This document shows positions 50,196-62,718 of a stretch of DNA of 64,000 nucleotides, piece by piece. The stretch comes from Chionoecetes opilio (lineage: Eukaryota; Arthropoda; Malacostraca; Decapoda; Majidae), in NCBI GenBank assembly GCA_016584305.1, contig JACEEZ010018933.1, positions 7,501-71,500 of the forward strand, given 5' to 3'. Under the pieces are notes generated by a model. It did no database searches and was not told the DNA's origin. It worked only from the letters and a program-made list of their open reading frames with translations. The position numbers and the translations under genes are program-made. Numbering within the stretch: the first letter of the stretch is position 1; each line of letters begins with the position of its first letter.

Positions 50196-51310
50196 ATTCT
50201 TAAGCATCTATCTGCTCACAATCTTCTATCTGATCGTCCGTACGGTTTCAATAGTGGTGTTCCCCTGGGTTATGTCCTATCACCTACTCTCTTTATATAT
50301 CATTCATTAATTATATTCTAAGTCTAACTCAAAGCCCTATCCACTCCTACGCTGGTGATTCTACCCTGCATATGAAAACGTCGTTTATTAGACGTTCAAC
50401 TAAATAGGAACTAAGTGATTTACGGAGCCACCGAGCGCCTAACTTCTGATCTTTCTATAATTTCTGATTAGGGCAAAGCAAAACTTGTTTTGTTCAAAAC
50501 AAATGTCTCAAAAAACCAATTACTTCACCTATCTACTCAACAAAATCTACCAAATAACAATCCCGTCTTCTTCAATGACACTCAACTATATCCTTCTACA
50601 ATGAACATTCTTGGACTAACCTTTACTAAAAATCTGAACTGGAAATCTCACATCTCATCTCTTGCTAAAACAGCTTCTAAGATGTGAAGTGTCCTGTGGC
50701 GTCTGCGTCCATTTTTTCTCCCTCCCAGCTGCTTGCTCTCTACAGGGGCCTTATCCGCCCATGTATATGGAGTATGTCTCACATGTTTGGGGACGATACA
50801 CTTATACAGCTCTCCTAAACACGGTTGAGTCAAAAGCTTTTCGTCTCATCAACTCTACTCCTCTGACTGCCTCTCTTCAATCTTTAAATCACCACCGCAA
50901 TGTTCCTTTCTTGCTACCGCTATCTTCTACCGCTATTTTTATGCTCACTGCTCCTCTGAACTTGCTAACTGCATGCCTTCCCCCATCCCGCGGCCCCGCT
51001 GCACAAGACTTTATACTTATTCTCATCCCTATTCTGTCCATCTTTATAATGCAAGAGTTAATCAGTATTTTTACTCTTTTATCCCTTTCACTGGTAAACT
51101 CTGGAACTCTCCTGCTGTTTATATTTGTCCATCTTCCTACGACTTAAATATTTTCAAGAGAAGAGTAACAAGACACCTCCCGAACTAAATTGGCCCACCC
51201 CCCTATTTTTATTATCTTACCGTCTTCTTTATAGGGACTGGCAACTAAGCGGCCTTTGTGTTTCTTATTTTTGTTGTGCTTTTGGCCAGTCCTTTGTGAA
51301 GCCCCCCCCC
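50196..51310 (+). mobile_element. Jockey-like LINE copy e with internal deletion
   Basis: It starts at the LKHLSAHNLLSDR region, jumps within about 40 bases to the motif near GVPLGYVLSPTLF (the intervening RT motif A is missing), and then runs through the C-terminal ORF (50,490-51,190) and 3' UTR to 51,300. It lies head-to-tail behind copy d. Confidence 0.8.
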
Positions 51311-51329
51311 AAAAAAAGAGACCAGAGCT

Positions 51330-53667
51330 GTACCGCTGGACATGGTATAGTAATGCCGAAAGGGGTAGCTAAGGAGATCGACCACGTCCTCGTTAGTACT
51401 CGTTGGAGGATACTCTTGAACTGCACGGTTTACGGGAGTGCTGAGTTCTGTGGAACAGATCACACACTTGTTGTTGCTACACTTAAGCTTCATGTCAAGT
51501 CTAGAAGAATCTCATGAGGTAACCATATTGTGTTTCATTTTGAAAAGCTGACGGACTTGATATGTGCCCATGAGTATGCAGTGGCAGTCTCAAACATGTT
51601 TGATGTGCTCGGTGCCCTTAAGGACCCTGTATAACTATGGGATACCTTCAAACGTGAAACTGTACAGGCTGCCAAGGAGTGTATATAGCGCCCGAGGTCA
51701 AGGCGTGGTTTTGTCTCGACTGAGACGCTGGAAAAAATCGAGGAGAGTCGCGCTGCCAAGTTGGCTGGCAACCAGAACCAGCACATTGCTCTGTCACGCC
51801 GGACTAGAACCCTCCTGGAGAGAGACAAGGAGAGGTATGTCAGGAGTATCGCTGATAATGTCGATGGTCATTTGAACGCTAATGACCTCCGACCCGCCTA
51901 CCGAGCCCTGAAGAAGCTCCGTTCCAAATCTCTATCTCGGGCGAGTGCCATTCGAGCAGCAGATGGGCGCCTCTTGTCGGACATGGATGGGCAGATTGCG
52001 CGTTGGGCTGAGTTCTTTGGGCAGTTGTTCACGGTGGCAGTTGTTCCAATTGAGCAGCTTCACACCACTGAGTTACAGGCAGTGGATGCCGATCTTCCCA
52101 TTGACGAAACCGCACCCTCTCTTGACCAAGTCAGAGAGGCTTTAGCAAAGTTTATGGGTGGAAAGGCAGCAGGTGTTTGTAATATCAGTGCGGAGCTGCT
52201 CAAAGCTGGGGGTGAGGCTATGATCCGCGGGTTGCATGCTGTCCTGACTGCCGTGTGGCAATCGTGTACCATTCCTCCTGACTGGAAAAGGGGGCTAGTC
52301 GTCCCTATCTGGAAAGGAAAAGAGGACCGTCAGGACTGCAACAATTTTCGCGGTGTTACGCTGCTCAGCGTGCCAGGCAAGGTGCTTGCCCATCTACTGC
52401 TGACACGGATCCGCAGTCATCTGCTGAAACATCAGAAACATCAGCAGTCTGGGTTAACGCCTGGTAAGTCAACAACGGAGGGTATCCTAGCGCTTCGTGT
52501 CCTGGTGGAATGCCGACGTGAGTTTCGACAGGGAATGCTTGAAGTATATGTTGATCTCAAAAACGCGTTTGACTCAGTGCATCGTGAGTCACTCTGTGAT
52601 CTTCGCGCGCGAAAGTCACTGGTCTCTGGTCGTCACTCGCGGGATTCCTGCCATGACTATTGGTTTGAGGACAGGTCTGTACTCTGAGACTGAGAGTGCT
52701 GAAGTGTGGGGGAGGTATCCAACTTCTTTCCTGTTAATACAAGAGTACGGCAAGGGGGCGTCCTTGCCCCATAACTTTTCAACACTTTTATGGACTGGGT
52801 ATTGGGCAAAGTTGTAGATCAAGGTGATTTTGGAGCATCCCTCGGCAACACCAAGATCACTGATCTTGTTTTTGCCTATGATACAGTAATCTATGCTGAG
52901 TCGCTGAAGGTCCTGGTGATAGCTCTCGAGGCGCTGCAGGAGGAGAAAAAGATTTTGGGACTTGTGGTCTCATGGATTATGACCAAGGTCCAGGTGTTTG
53001 GCGGCTTACTAGATAAAACAGTACAGTCTGTTCAAGCGTGCGGCGAGGACATTGATATCTTGAAAAAATGTGCATACCTTGGTAGCGCATTCCATAATGA
53101 CGGCGGGTCACGTCAAGAATTCTTACGGCGGGTTGGGATAGTACACGGTATTATGGACTCGCTCAGCAGGAGTATTTGGTGTTGTCGGTAACTGTGCAGG
53201 AGGACAAAGATCCGGATATTCAAGTCGCTTGTGATCCTTGTCTTACTTTATGGTTGTGAGCATGGACACTAAATTGCGACTTGAAGATACGAATCGATGC
53301 TTTTGGTAATAAGTGTCTTCGCAGAATCATGGGGTATCGCTGAGATGATTACGTGTCAAATCAGCGATTGCACCGTGAGACTGAATCAAGGTCTATTAAC
53401 TACATAGCCCGTCAGCGCCTACTTCGCCTATATGGGCATGTGGCAAGCTACACTGAAACTGATCCTTACCATCGGGTTGTATCTGTAAGAGACAATCCGG
53501 CGTGGAGGAGGCCAAGGGGGCGCTCACTAGACGCGTGGCTGGGGCAAGTTGATGCTTTTTGTCGAGAACTGCTTGGTATGGGAAAGGAGTCAGCATGGAG
53601 ACTCGCTCGTGGTGACCCCCGGAAGTGGCGTCGTAGGGTGGGCGAGGCGTATGCCCCCAATGATTGA
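51330..53667 (+). mobile_element. RTE-like LINE copy D (plus strand), C-terminal endonuclease to tail
   Basis: It begins inside the endonuclease (VAKEIDHVLVSTRWRI, GTDHTLVVA near 51,450). From 51,650 to 52,690 the RT N-terminal half is open for about 300 codons: FWGKAAG-type motif (GGKAAGVCNISAELLKAGGE), FRGVTLLSVPGKVLAHLLLTR, SGLTPGKSTTEGILALRVL and VDLKNAFDSVHRESL. It then shifts frame. The catalytic motif C reads FAYD where copy C has FADD, so one Asp is lost. The C-terminal domain (53,353-53,667) is open with DNPAWRRPRGR and ends at a (TTGA)-like tail before (TA)n. Confidence 0.9.
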
Positions 53668-53675
53668 TATATATT

Positions 53676-53812
<137 letters not shown>

Positions 53813-54191
53813 TATGAATTTGGGTGTAGAGTGGAGGTTAAGTGGATTCAGCGTGGAGGTTATGTGGACTTAAGAGTGGAGGTTAAGTGGATCCAGCGTG
53901 GAGGTTATGTGGACTCAGTGTGGAAGATATGTGGACTCAGAGTGGAGGTTTAAGTGGATTCACCTGGAGGTGAAATGCGGTGCAGGGGTGGTGGAAGCGT
54001 GAATGACGTATAGGTGTATGTCTGAGTGAACTGTGTGTGTGTGTGTGTTTGTGTGTTTTGAGTAACAGTCACTTGGGGTGTGTGTACGTATGTGTGTCCA
54101 CATGATGCTATCCTGGTGGACGTGCAGGGCTTGTGATTGGTTGAGAAGAGTTGGCATGAATCTGGTGGGGCGTGGTCTCGGCACCTCTGGC

Positions 54192-55231
<1,040 letters not shown>

Positions 55232-55381
55232 CCTCTGGCCCTCGAGGCGTCAGGAGCGGCAGTCCAGCTAAAACACAAAGGATTAAAGACCTGCGTTCAG
55301 AGTGCTGCCACCCCCCCCCAACCCCCCACCTTTTCCTTAGCTAGGTCGGGTCCCTAGCCACTCACGTCCACCTCCTTAATT

Positions 55382-56257
55382 CCAATGATCTGAAACTCGA
55401 GAAATGCCAGTGATCGCTGGCAGTTTTAACTCAAAGGTTGGTCTACTGTGTTTTGGCTCCGCGACTAATATTTTTCATAAATTAATTTCGCGATAAACAT
55501 TGATGCACCGCATCTGAATACCAAAAAATATAGTTCTTCTGTTCTACTAATTATATGGATGACATGCATTACGATAGAAGGTTCTATAATAGCAATTTAA
55601 TGCAAATGACTCGCCCCGAGTAGCAAAGCTTAATATATTTTTTACATGTATATTGTGGCATGTAAAATTTGGGCGATGTTCACACTGTTTTCTAAGACAG
55701 TACTGCTGCGTCTGGCAAACGCTTGTCAAAATACAATAAGCAATGCCTTGGAAAAACGAAGAATAAAGAATGCCAAAATCGGCTTGTTGCTGCGACAATG
55801 TAGGTTATAATTGTGGAGGCGACACGCCGCGGCGGGGATTGGTGGGGGGTAGATTGTGGCGGGGCGATTGAATCAAAACATTACGATTTCACGCGTCGAC
55901 TCATTGCACTTCCAGGCTTTCTATCTGATTGATACACAATAATAACAGGAAAATATGACTGCCTAGGTATAGATAACTTCTAAACATTCGTTATTGACTA
56001 TATAATATCATAGAGTAGCATTTACCTCGCCTCCTCAACTATAACCTCCTTGGTTATTTGGTTATATACAATGTTTTACAGAATCAGGCTTCTATACAAT
56101 ATACATATAGAAGAAAATCGTTCTTAATATTATACTTTTGTGTTTTAAGTGCAGTGGAATAAGCCCATATTTTGTTTTCTAGTAGACCAACTTATTATAA
56201 AAAAAGTGAGTTAAAACTGCCAGCGACCCCTGGCATTTTGGGTTCCAGTTCTCTCGT
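55382..56257 (+). mobile_element. MITE copy 2 (876 bp, uninterrupted), ATT target duplication
   Basis: Flanked by ATT (55,379-55,381 and 56,258-56,260). The other arm at about 60,370-60,385 lacks the insert and has CTTAATTAGC once. The ends share an imperfect TIR of about 50 bp including GCTGGCAGTTTTAACTC. The interior matches copy 1 at 23.8-30.1 kb and gives the empty site for the 5.4-kb element at about 55,800 (TAGGTTATAATTG). Confidence 0.9.
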
Positions 56258-56674
56258 ATTAGCAAGTGTTGAAACTAGTGTTTAATTCTAACTCCCAGCC
56301 TGTGTTGTATGATAATTTGGACGCAATAAATACCCAAAGGAAAATGGCGTATATCTTTCCCCTGTAACTCTTATGATTGCTCTACTTATCGCTCGCCGCT
56401 TTGGCACCATGTCCGAGCCCATGGCCTGTGAGTAAAGTGTTGCCTGAGTAAGTGTGGCCTGAGTGGTGAAGGCCATGTGAGGAAATAGAGGGCAAGTAAG
56501 GCATTTGTGTAACGTTGGTGTTTACAGAGGTGGGAAAAGCCATTTCCGTTACATTGGTGTAAGCAGTGGGATAATCCATTTCCGTTACATTGGTGGCCAA
56601 GAAGTGTGGATTATAACCTAGGGTGAAATTTTGGTTGTATATAGGCCAGGCGGTCGGCGGAATGAGCGTGCAAA

Positions 56675-57720
56675 ATGGCGACCGGGGCGGGAGAGGTGTT
56701 AGTTGTGGCGGGAGATTTGCCGCCAAGCGCCCACGACGATGGGCGGGTAGGAGTCAGTTCGGACACAGTTGCTTTGTTAATGGCTGAGTTGAAAACGGAA
56801 CTCTTCAACGAATTTAAAAAGAACAACGAGGACATGAGGGAGTGGAAACGTGAGATGATCACTGAGATGCGATGCGAGTTACAGTTGGCTAGGGAGGAGG
56901 CACAGCTCTATACACAGGATGTGTGTGGGGCCATGGGGGAGGCACTGAGCAAGGAGGTGGCTGCACTGAGGCTGGCTGTGGTACACCAGGCCAATGTACT
57001 GTCAACGGCCCTGGAAGGACCGCTTGCTATACCTGCCCCAACGGAGAGCTGCCTGAACACACGTGATCTGACCCAGGAGACACAAGGGAGTGCGCGACAC
57101 ACCTTACACCCCCACCCCGCGGTCTTGGTGACGCCCGGCAAGGAGGTGAAGTGGATGTGCCGCTGGCCGGGCCCAGCGCACAGCGCTCCCTCGACCCATC
57201 GCTGATGCCAGATTCATCGCCCCCGCGCTGCGCGTCGAGGATATGTTGCCCTGAGAGGAGGAAGCCATCGGAGTTTGATGGCAAGGTGGCCTGGGAGGCC
57301 TACCTGGCCCAGTTTGAACTCCTGGCCGACACTCAAGATTGGGGAGGAACAGAGCGAGCTGTACAGTTGCTGGCCAGTCTCAGAGGCGCGGCACTGGACG
57401 TGCTAGCTCACCTAAGCTCCCTACAACGCACTTCGTACTCAAGTGTGGTGGAGGCGCTGCTGAGAAGGAGATATGGACATCACCAGCAGGCGGAGGTGTT
57501 TCGCGCTAACCTGAAAGTGCGGGTTCGTGGTTTGGGGTGGGCCACTTCCCCAGCTGGCTCAGGAGGTGGAGATACTGGTTCGCCGCGCATATCCTACAGC
57601 CCCAGAAGAGATGCTGAACGTGCTGGTTCGCGAGCACTTCGTGGACGCGTTCTAAGACAGGGATCTCTAGCTTTACGTTAAACAAGCACATCCTGGCTGC
57701 CAGGATGGCAGACAAGGCAA
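56675..57720 (+). pseudogene. Ty3/gypsy-type gag, frameshifted
   Basis: The first frame starts at ATG 56,675 and has a charged coiled-coil-like segment (LKTELFNEFKKNNEDMREWK at about residues 35-55). Near 57,150 the reading shifts to a frame with KPSEFDGKVAWEAYLAQFEL and RAVQLLASLRGAALDVLAHL, then SSVVEALLRRRYGHHQQAE, the capsid-like core of metaviral gags. Near 57,540 another shift is needed (QLAQEVEILVRRAYP), and stops follow. No protease, RT or integrase comes after it, so only the structural gene remains. The product would form the capsid of a retrotransposon particle. This is retrotransposon debris. Confidence 0.8.
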
Positions 57721-57879
57721 ACAAGCACATCCTAGCCAAGAGGCACCGCCTCCTGGGACGCCCAGGAGGCGTTAACAAGGGAGCTTGAGCTGGAAGACTT
57801 CCTGTACACCACAACTGACGGCGGCGGCGGCGGCGGCAAGATGCAGGGCGGCGGATCACGAAGGGCGAATCAACACCTG

Positions 57880-58660
57880 ATTTTCTGACAAGAACTGGGG
57901 GGGAACGCGCTGGCCTGGGGGAAGTTTAAAGGGTCGAGGAATGCAACGCTCGGTGGGGGAGAATACACCGCTTTAGGCCGAGGAATGCGGCGCGTGGGGG
58001 AGGATACCAGAATGTAGGTGTTGATGACCTTGCAAAGAGGTGAGGTGACGTGCGCGGTGTGCTTGTCTCAGGAATGTGGCACTGCGGTTGTGTGTAGCTG
58101 AGGTGGTGCGCGGTTTGCCTGACATGGCGGTAGCCGGGGTGAGACGAGCGGCTCCACGTGAATGTGCGGTGAACACAGAGGTTTGAGGTAATGGATAGTC
58201 GCTCGGGTGGGGCCAGCGAAGAGGCCAGTGGTGCACCTGTCGGGACTGACGGCGACGCAATAGAGGGGGTGGATAGTCGCTAGGTTTGGGCCAGCGAGGA
58301 GGCCTGCGGAGCGCCTGTCGGGGCTGACGGCGACGCAGAAGGGGGCTGATAGTCGCTAGGGTTGGATCAGCGAGGAGGTATACACGCTGTTTTGAGGTGT
58401 GCCGGGGAGGATCCAGCCACCGCCCTTGTGGCTAGTTCTTCCTTCGAAATAGTGGGGGGAGGGTGGCGGCTGGGACTTGGATAAGTTCCACGCGTTACGT
58501 ATATTGCAAGGTTGGGCCGGCGATGGAGGTATATATCGCCAGGTTGGGCCAGCGATGGAAGTATGTTGCCAGGTTGGGCCGGCGACGGAGGCTGAGGTAA
58601 CCCTGCTGCAACAGGTACCTCTGGTTAGGTTCTACACGTGGATTTAAAGGACTTTGTATG
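57880..58660. other. GC-rich internal region with imperfect tandem repeats
   Basis: Units resembling GGTTGGGCCAGCGA(G/T)GGAGG and GATAGTCGCTAGG...CTGACGGCGACGCA repeat irregularly from about 58,185 to 58,605. No open frame. It connects the gag remnant to the right arm. Confidence 0.6.
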
Positions 58661-58669
58661 TAGAGGTTC

Positions 58670-60094
58670 CAGTGTTGTTGTCAAGACCAGACCCTCCGAG
58701 ACCAAGACCAAGACCAAGACCAGATCCTTCGAGACCAAGACCAAGACAGACAAGACCAGCCCTACCAAGACCAAGACCAGCCCTCCGAGACCAAGACCAA
58801 GACCCTCCGAAACCAAGACCAAGACCAAGACCAGACCCTCCGAGACAGATCAAGACCAAGAACAGGTATATAAATAATTTTTTTTAAATATGACTAATAT
58901 CTGAATGTTTTTGGTCTGTACTGCGTAAATACTAAATTGTATTGTCCTAAGAAGTTGTTCGGATGGGATCACCGCAATTGCTTGATAAAAGCCGACGTCG
59001 TGCCAGCCTTGTCCGTGATGCTTTGCTTGCAGAAAGTACAAACTGCTGTGTGCTTCTGGTTTCCGTGTTTCTTATCAAAAAACTCCTTGTGGACCTTGAA
59101 CGCAAATTTGATAACTGCTGAAGATGCCAACATGATTACTCATTCCGGTGTCCGAACGGAAACTAAGCGAGACTAGTCCAGTACACCTCACTGTCCGACG
59201 TCCTATGTCACTGCCAGACAGAGTTGCCAGGTCCTGCCAATTGTTGTATTTCTTGCCAGAAATTATTCAACAAATTTTGGAATTTGCCAGAAATATTCGT
59301 CAATTGAATTTAATTTTCTTATAACGAAAAATTGCAAATGCCAAAAAAGTTAAGTGTGAATGACAAAAGTATATTTTGTGGTTTGTGCACCTGGCAACCC
59401 TGCTGCCAGATGTGTTCGATGTAACGACTAACGAGCTCTGGTAGAAGGGGGGTAAGGGTAACGTATAAGGGAGGAAATATATTTACAAAATTTAATATAT
59501 GTGAAGAACTGAACATCTAGGTCAAATATTTCTGCTTTCATTGCTTCGTTGGCATGAAGAAACAAATATAGGAAAATAGCAACTTTTGTCGTTACGTTTG
59601 CCAAGCGAGCTAGCTAAACCTGTGGTGTACGTGTACGAAGGGTGCGGGGATTGCATTAGCCTACCCATATATGAAGTACACGGAGGTGAACAGAGCTGCA
59701 AACATGCGTGCGTGCAAACAGAGATCATCACTGCGAGAATGGCCACGTCATGCATGTTCTCTCGACTCGCATGCACTGTATCAGCGCTCGCAGGGCTCAG
59801 CTCATGCATCATCACCGTAGAGCTAGTCAGGCAGTATTTATAGACAGTACAGCGCTGTATGGCGCGCCGTGAATCGAAACAGCCATGCTTTTTCTCCGTG
59901 GATGATAATAAATTCTGACCTTCTCCACACCGTGATGCACTTTTTAATCCTGGTCTCGACCTGGCTTCGAGCCAATCCAAGACCACACGCTTCGTGACCA
60001 AGATCAAGACCAAGACCACATCAAACGAGACCAAGACCAGGACCACAACAAACTGGTCTCGAGACCAAGACCAGTCTCGAGACCTACAACACTG
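58670..60094. mobile_element. hAT-type non-autonomous element 2, 1,425 bp, perfect 8-bp target duplication
   Basis: The ends are CAGTGTTGT...ACAACACTG, and AGAGGTTC is duplicated exactly (58,662-58,669 and 60,095-60,102). Dense repeats of GACCAAGACCAA occupy 58,683-58,862 and 59,985-60,080. CTGGTCTCGAGACCA palindromes lie next to the right end. No transposase was recognised inside. The Lys-Thr repeat frame at 58,638-58,877 is an artefact of the repeat. Confidence 0.9.
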
Positions 60095-60102
60095 AGAGGT
60101 TC

Positions 60103-60886
60103 CCACTTTTGTAAACACCAAGGCTACGCAAATGCCTAACTTGCCCTCTTTTTCCTGACATGGCCTTCACCACTCAGGCCCCACTTACTCAGGCAACACT
60201 TTACTCACAGGCCATGGGCTCGGACATGGTGCCAAAGCGGCGAGCGATAAGTAGAGCAATCATGCGAGTTATAGGGGGGAAACAAACGCCACTTTTTCCT
60301 TTGGGTATTTAATGAGTCCAAATTAGTATACAACACAGGCTGGGAGTTAGAATCGAACACTAGTTTCAACACTTGCTAATTAAGGAGGTGGACGTGAGTG
60401 GCTAGGGACGCGACCTAGCTAGGGAGGAGGAGGGGGGGGGGGTGGAAGCACTCTGAACGCAGGTCTCCTTGGTGTTTTAGCTGGACTGCCGCTCCTGACG
60501 CCTCGAGAGCCAGAGGTACCGAGGCCACGCCCCCACCAGATTCCCGTCAACTCTTCTCAACTAATCACAAGCCCTGCACGTTCACCACGATAGCATCATG
60601 TGGACACACATACGTACACACCCCAAGTAACCGTTACTCAAAACACACAAACACACACACACACACACAGTTCACTCAGACATACACCTATACGTCATTC
60701 CCGCTTCCACCACCCCTGCACCGCATTCCACCTCCAGATGAATCCACTTAAACCTCCACTCTGAATCCCCATAACCTCCAACCTGAGTCCACATAGCCTC
60801 CACGCTGAATCCACTTAACCTCCACTCTAAGTTCACATAACCTCCACGCTGAATTTACTTAAACTTCACTCTACACCCAAATTCAT

Positions 60887-60890
<4 letters not shown>
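60103..60890 (-). mobile_element. LTR-like right arm in inverted orientation, uninterrupted
   Basis: This is a reverse-complement partner of the left arm, colinear over about 750 bp and lacking both the MITE and hAT element 1. It provides the empty sites for both. It is bordered outside by (TA)n and inside by hAT element 2. LTRs of one element should be direct repeats, so this is a second, oppositely oriented copy or the result of an inversion. Confidence 0.75.
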
Positions 60891-60932
<42 letters not shown>

Positions 60933-60941
60933 TATATATAT

Positions 60942-60979
<38 letters not shown>

Positions 60980-60985
60980 ATATGT
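60891..60985. repeat. (TA)n microsatellite
   Basis: About 95 bp with AATATA breaks, outside the right arm. Confidence 0.95.
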
Positions 60986-61364
60986 ATGTGTACAATACGC
61001 GCCAAAATATTGTTCGCCGCATCATAGCAAACGCTCCCATAAGGGAATTTTGAAAATGTACTCTATAGCAGCCTAGTGACTTCCGAGAGAGATATCCTCC
61101 ATATGGCAGCATGTTTAAAGCACGGACAGTCCATCAAGACCGTTGAGGAATGTTCAGATGCCACTTGTCAATTATAGACGAAGCATTTTGAAAAGTATCG
61201 CCTCTCGCCCCGCGAGTAATTTGAACAGACGCGCGTTGGTATAACTATCATTATTTTCATAATGGGTGGCAAGAAAGACCTAACAAAAGAGCAAATTAAA
61301 GTTATTGTGACTGTTGAAAAGAAAGGGGGGTGAAGAAAAATTTCGAATATACCATGAGTATATG

Positions 61365-61470
61365 AGGATACGAGAGACCTCAGCTCCCATGCCAGGCCAA
61401 TAAAACTGTGACTGGATCCTCTCAAGAGTTTTCTTGCAGCCCATGTGTCCATAGGCTGCAATTAAGCGGA
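61365..61470 (-). pseudogene. Integrase zinc-finger (H2C2) fragment, gypsy type
   Basis: The minus strand reads AAYGHMGCKKTLERIQSQFY, then WPGMGAEVSRI. This is the GHxGxxKTxxRIxxxFYWPGM pattern of the integrase H2C2 zinc-binding region. Only about 35 residues are left, with stops on both sides. Confidence 0.75.
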
Positions 61471-61504
61471 ACAGAAATACAAACCGACCAATCCAGACAG
61501 TCCA

Positions 61505-61852
61505 ATGGAGAAAATAAAAGGAATTGATGCAAGAATGCTTCCACCCTGCACAGATATTCTGGTACAAAAATTGGCACGTTGCTACTATGTGACATATCTC
61601 TGGAAAAATTCACATCTAAGAGATCCACTAGAAAATTTGCAACCCACAGATCATGGTTGGAAGGCGGTCAATGGAATCTTCCAACCAGTATGGTTTACTG
61701 GAAGTCAGATACCAACTATACGTTCTGAGACCATGGAACCAGAAGATGTCGCAGATGGAGATGAGGATGAGAATGATAATTACAATGACAGTATTGCTGA
61801 TGTTGATGCAGATGATAACGATGACAGTGATGGTGAAGATGGAGATGACTAG
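61505..61852 (+). pseudogene. C-terminal fragment of a transposon protein with acidic tail
   Basis: An open frame of 115 codons contains RMLPPCTDILVQKLARCYYV, then PTDHGWKAVNG and QPVWFTGSQIP, followed by a tail of about 40 residues that is mostly Asp, Glu and Asn. The LPPC....L..K..R..YV...W and DHGW...W(F)xGxQxP pattern is, from memory, the C-terminus of the multi-copy family related to the protein at 24.6-29.2 kb. The start codon is likely not the original N-terminus, and no upstream part is in frame. Confidence 0.55.
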
Positions 61853-61859
61853 TAACTGA

Positions 61860-62700
61860 AGTTTTGTTGTGCATTTTCAATTTTGATTTAACATTTGCAC
61901 TCGCCATGATGTAAAGTTGCTTTTTTCTATATATAATATAAAGAATTAATAAATGTTTATATTTTCCCTACCATTCATAAACATAATTAATTTAAAAAAA
62001 ATATGAACAAATCTAGTTTTTGACCACTAAATTAATATCTCAAAAACGAGATCAGCTATCAACATTTTGACTTCATATATGTATTATACATGCATAGGGC
62101 TTTCATTTAATATATCACACAATGATTGTGGGTAAAAACAAAAATAAATAGAAAGAAAAACGGATTTCGGCAAAATGGGGCCAAAATTTGGGTAAAAAAG
62201 GCCAAAAGAGCAAAATTGTCTTGCGTGGCGTTAATAAGACTGCTTTTTATTAAATCAGCACCTTTTATCCCATAGAAAATGGTTGTCAAACCATATTTAC
62301 CTTAAATTCTGATTATAGAAAGGCCTCTATCTCTTGGAGTATATCCTCTTCCAGCCCCACCTTGGAGTCATTGATGAAATGTTTCACATTAAAACTTGTG
62401 GTCTGCCGTAATATTTAACTTCAACATTAGAAGATGTCACAAATAAACACTCAGACATAACTAATCGAAAAACCCAAACTCATACATCAGCTATACGTAT
62501 ATTGAATACCAAAATATATCCCAGACTGTTCCCAAATATACAATAACATTACAGCATTTCAAGTTCATATCAGTAAACATATCAGCTATAATATGGTTCA
62601 AGATATATAACATAAATATAGGCTGACTGCGGCATGTAAACTATAAGTTATGCAGAGTGAACTCACTCACACAATGACTTAGCTAATTGATATAAGTGTA
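61860..62700. other. AT-rich DNA without recognised features
   Basis: The reading after the acidic frame holds ATAATATAAAGAATTAATAAA, which could be a polyadenylation region of that fragment. No other gene or repeat family was recognised. Confidence 0.4.
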
Positions 62701-62718
62701 AATAATCTTATTAAGCTC

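Noticed and set aside
56288..56726. Minus-strand protein with NVTEM repeats
   Set aside because: Shadow of the 38-bp tandem units before gag.
58638..58877. Lys-Thr or Pro-Arg repeat proteins
   Set aside because: Arise from GACCAAGACC arrays of hAT element 2.
61262..61334. Tc1/mariner transposase N-terminus (plus-strand frame with KKDLTKEQIKVIV)
   Set aside because: Only about 24 codons resemble it, there is a stop straight after, and no TIR was found, so I did not list it.
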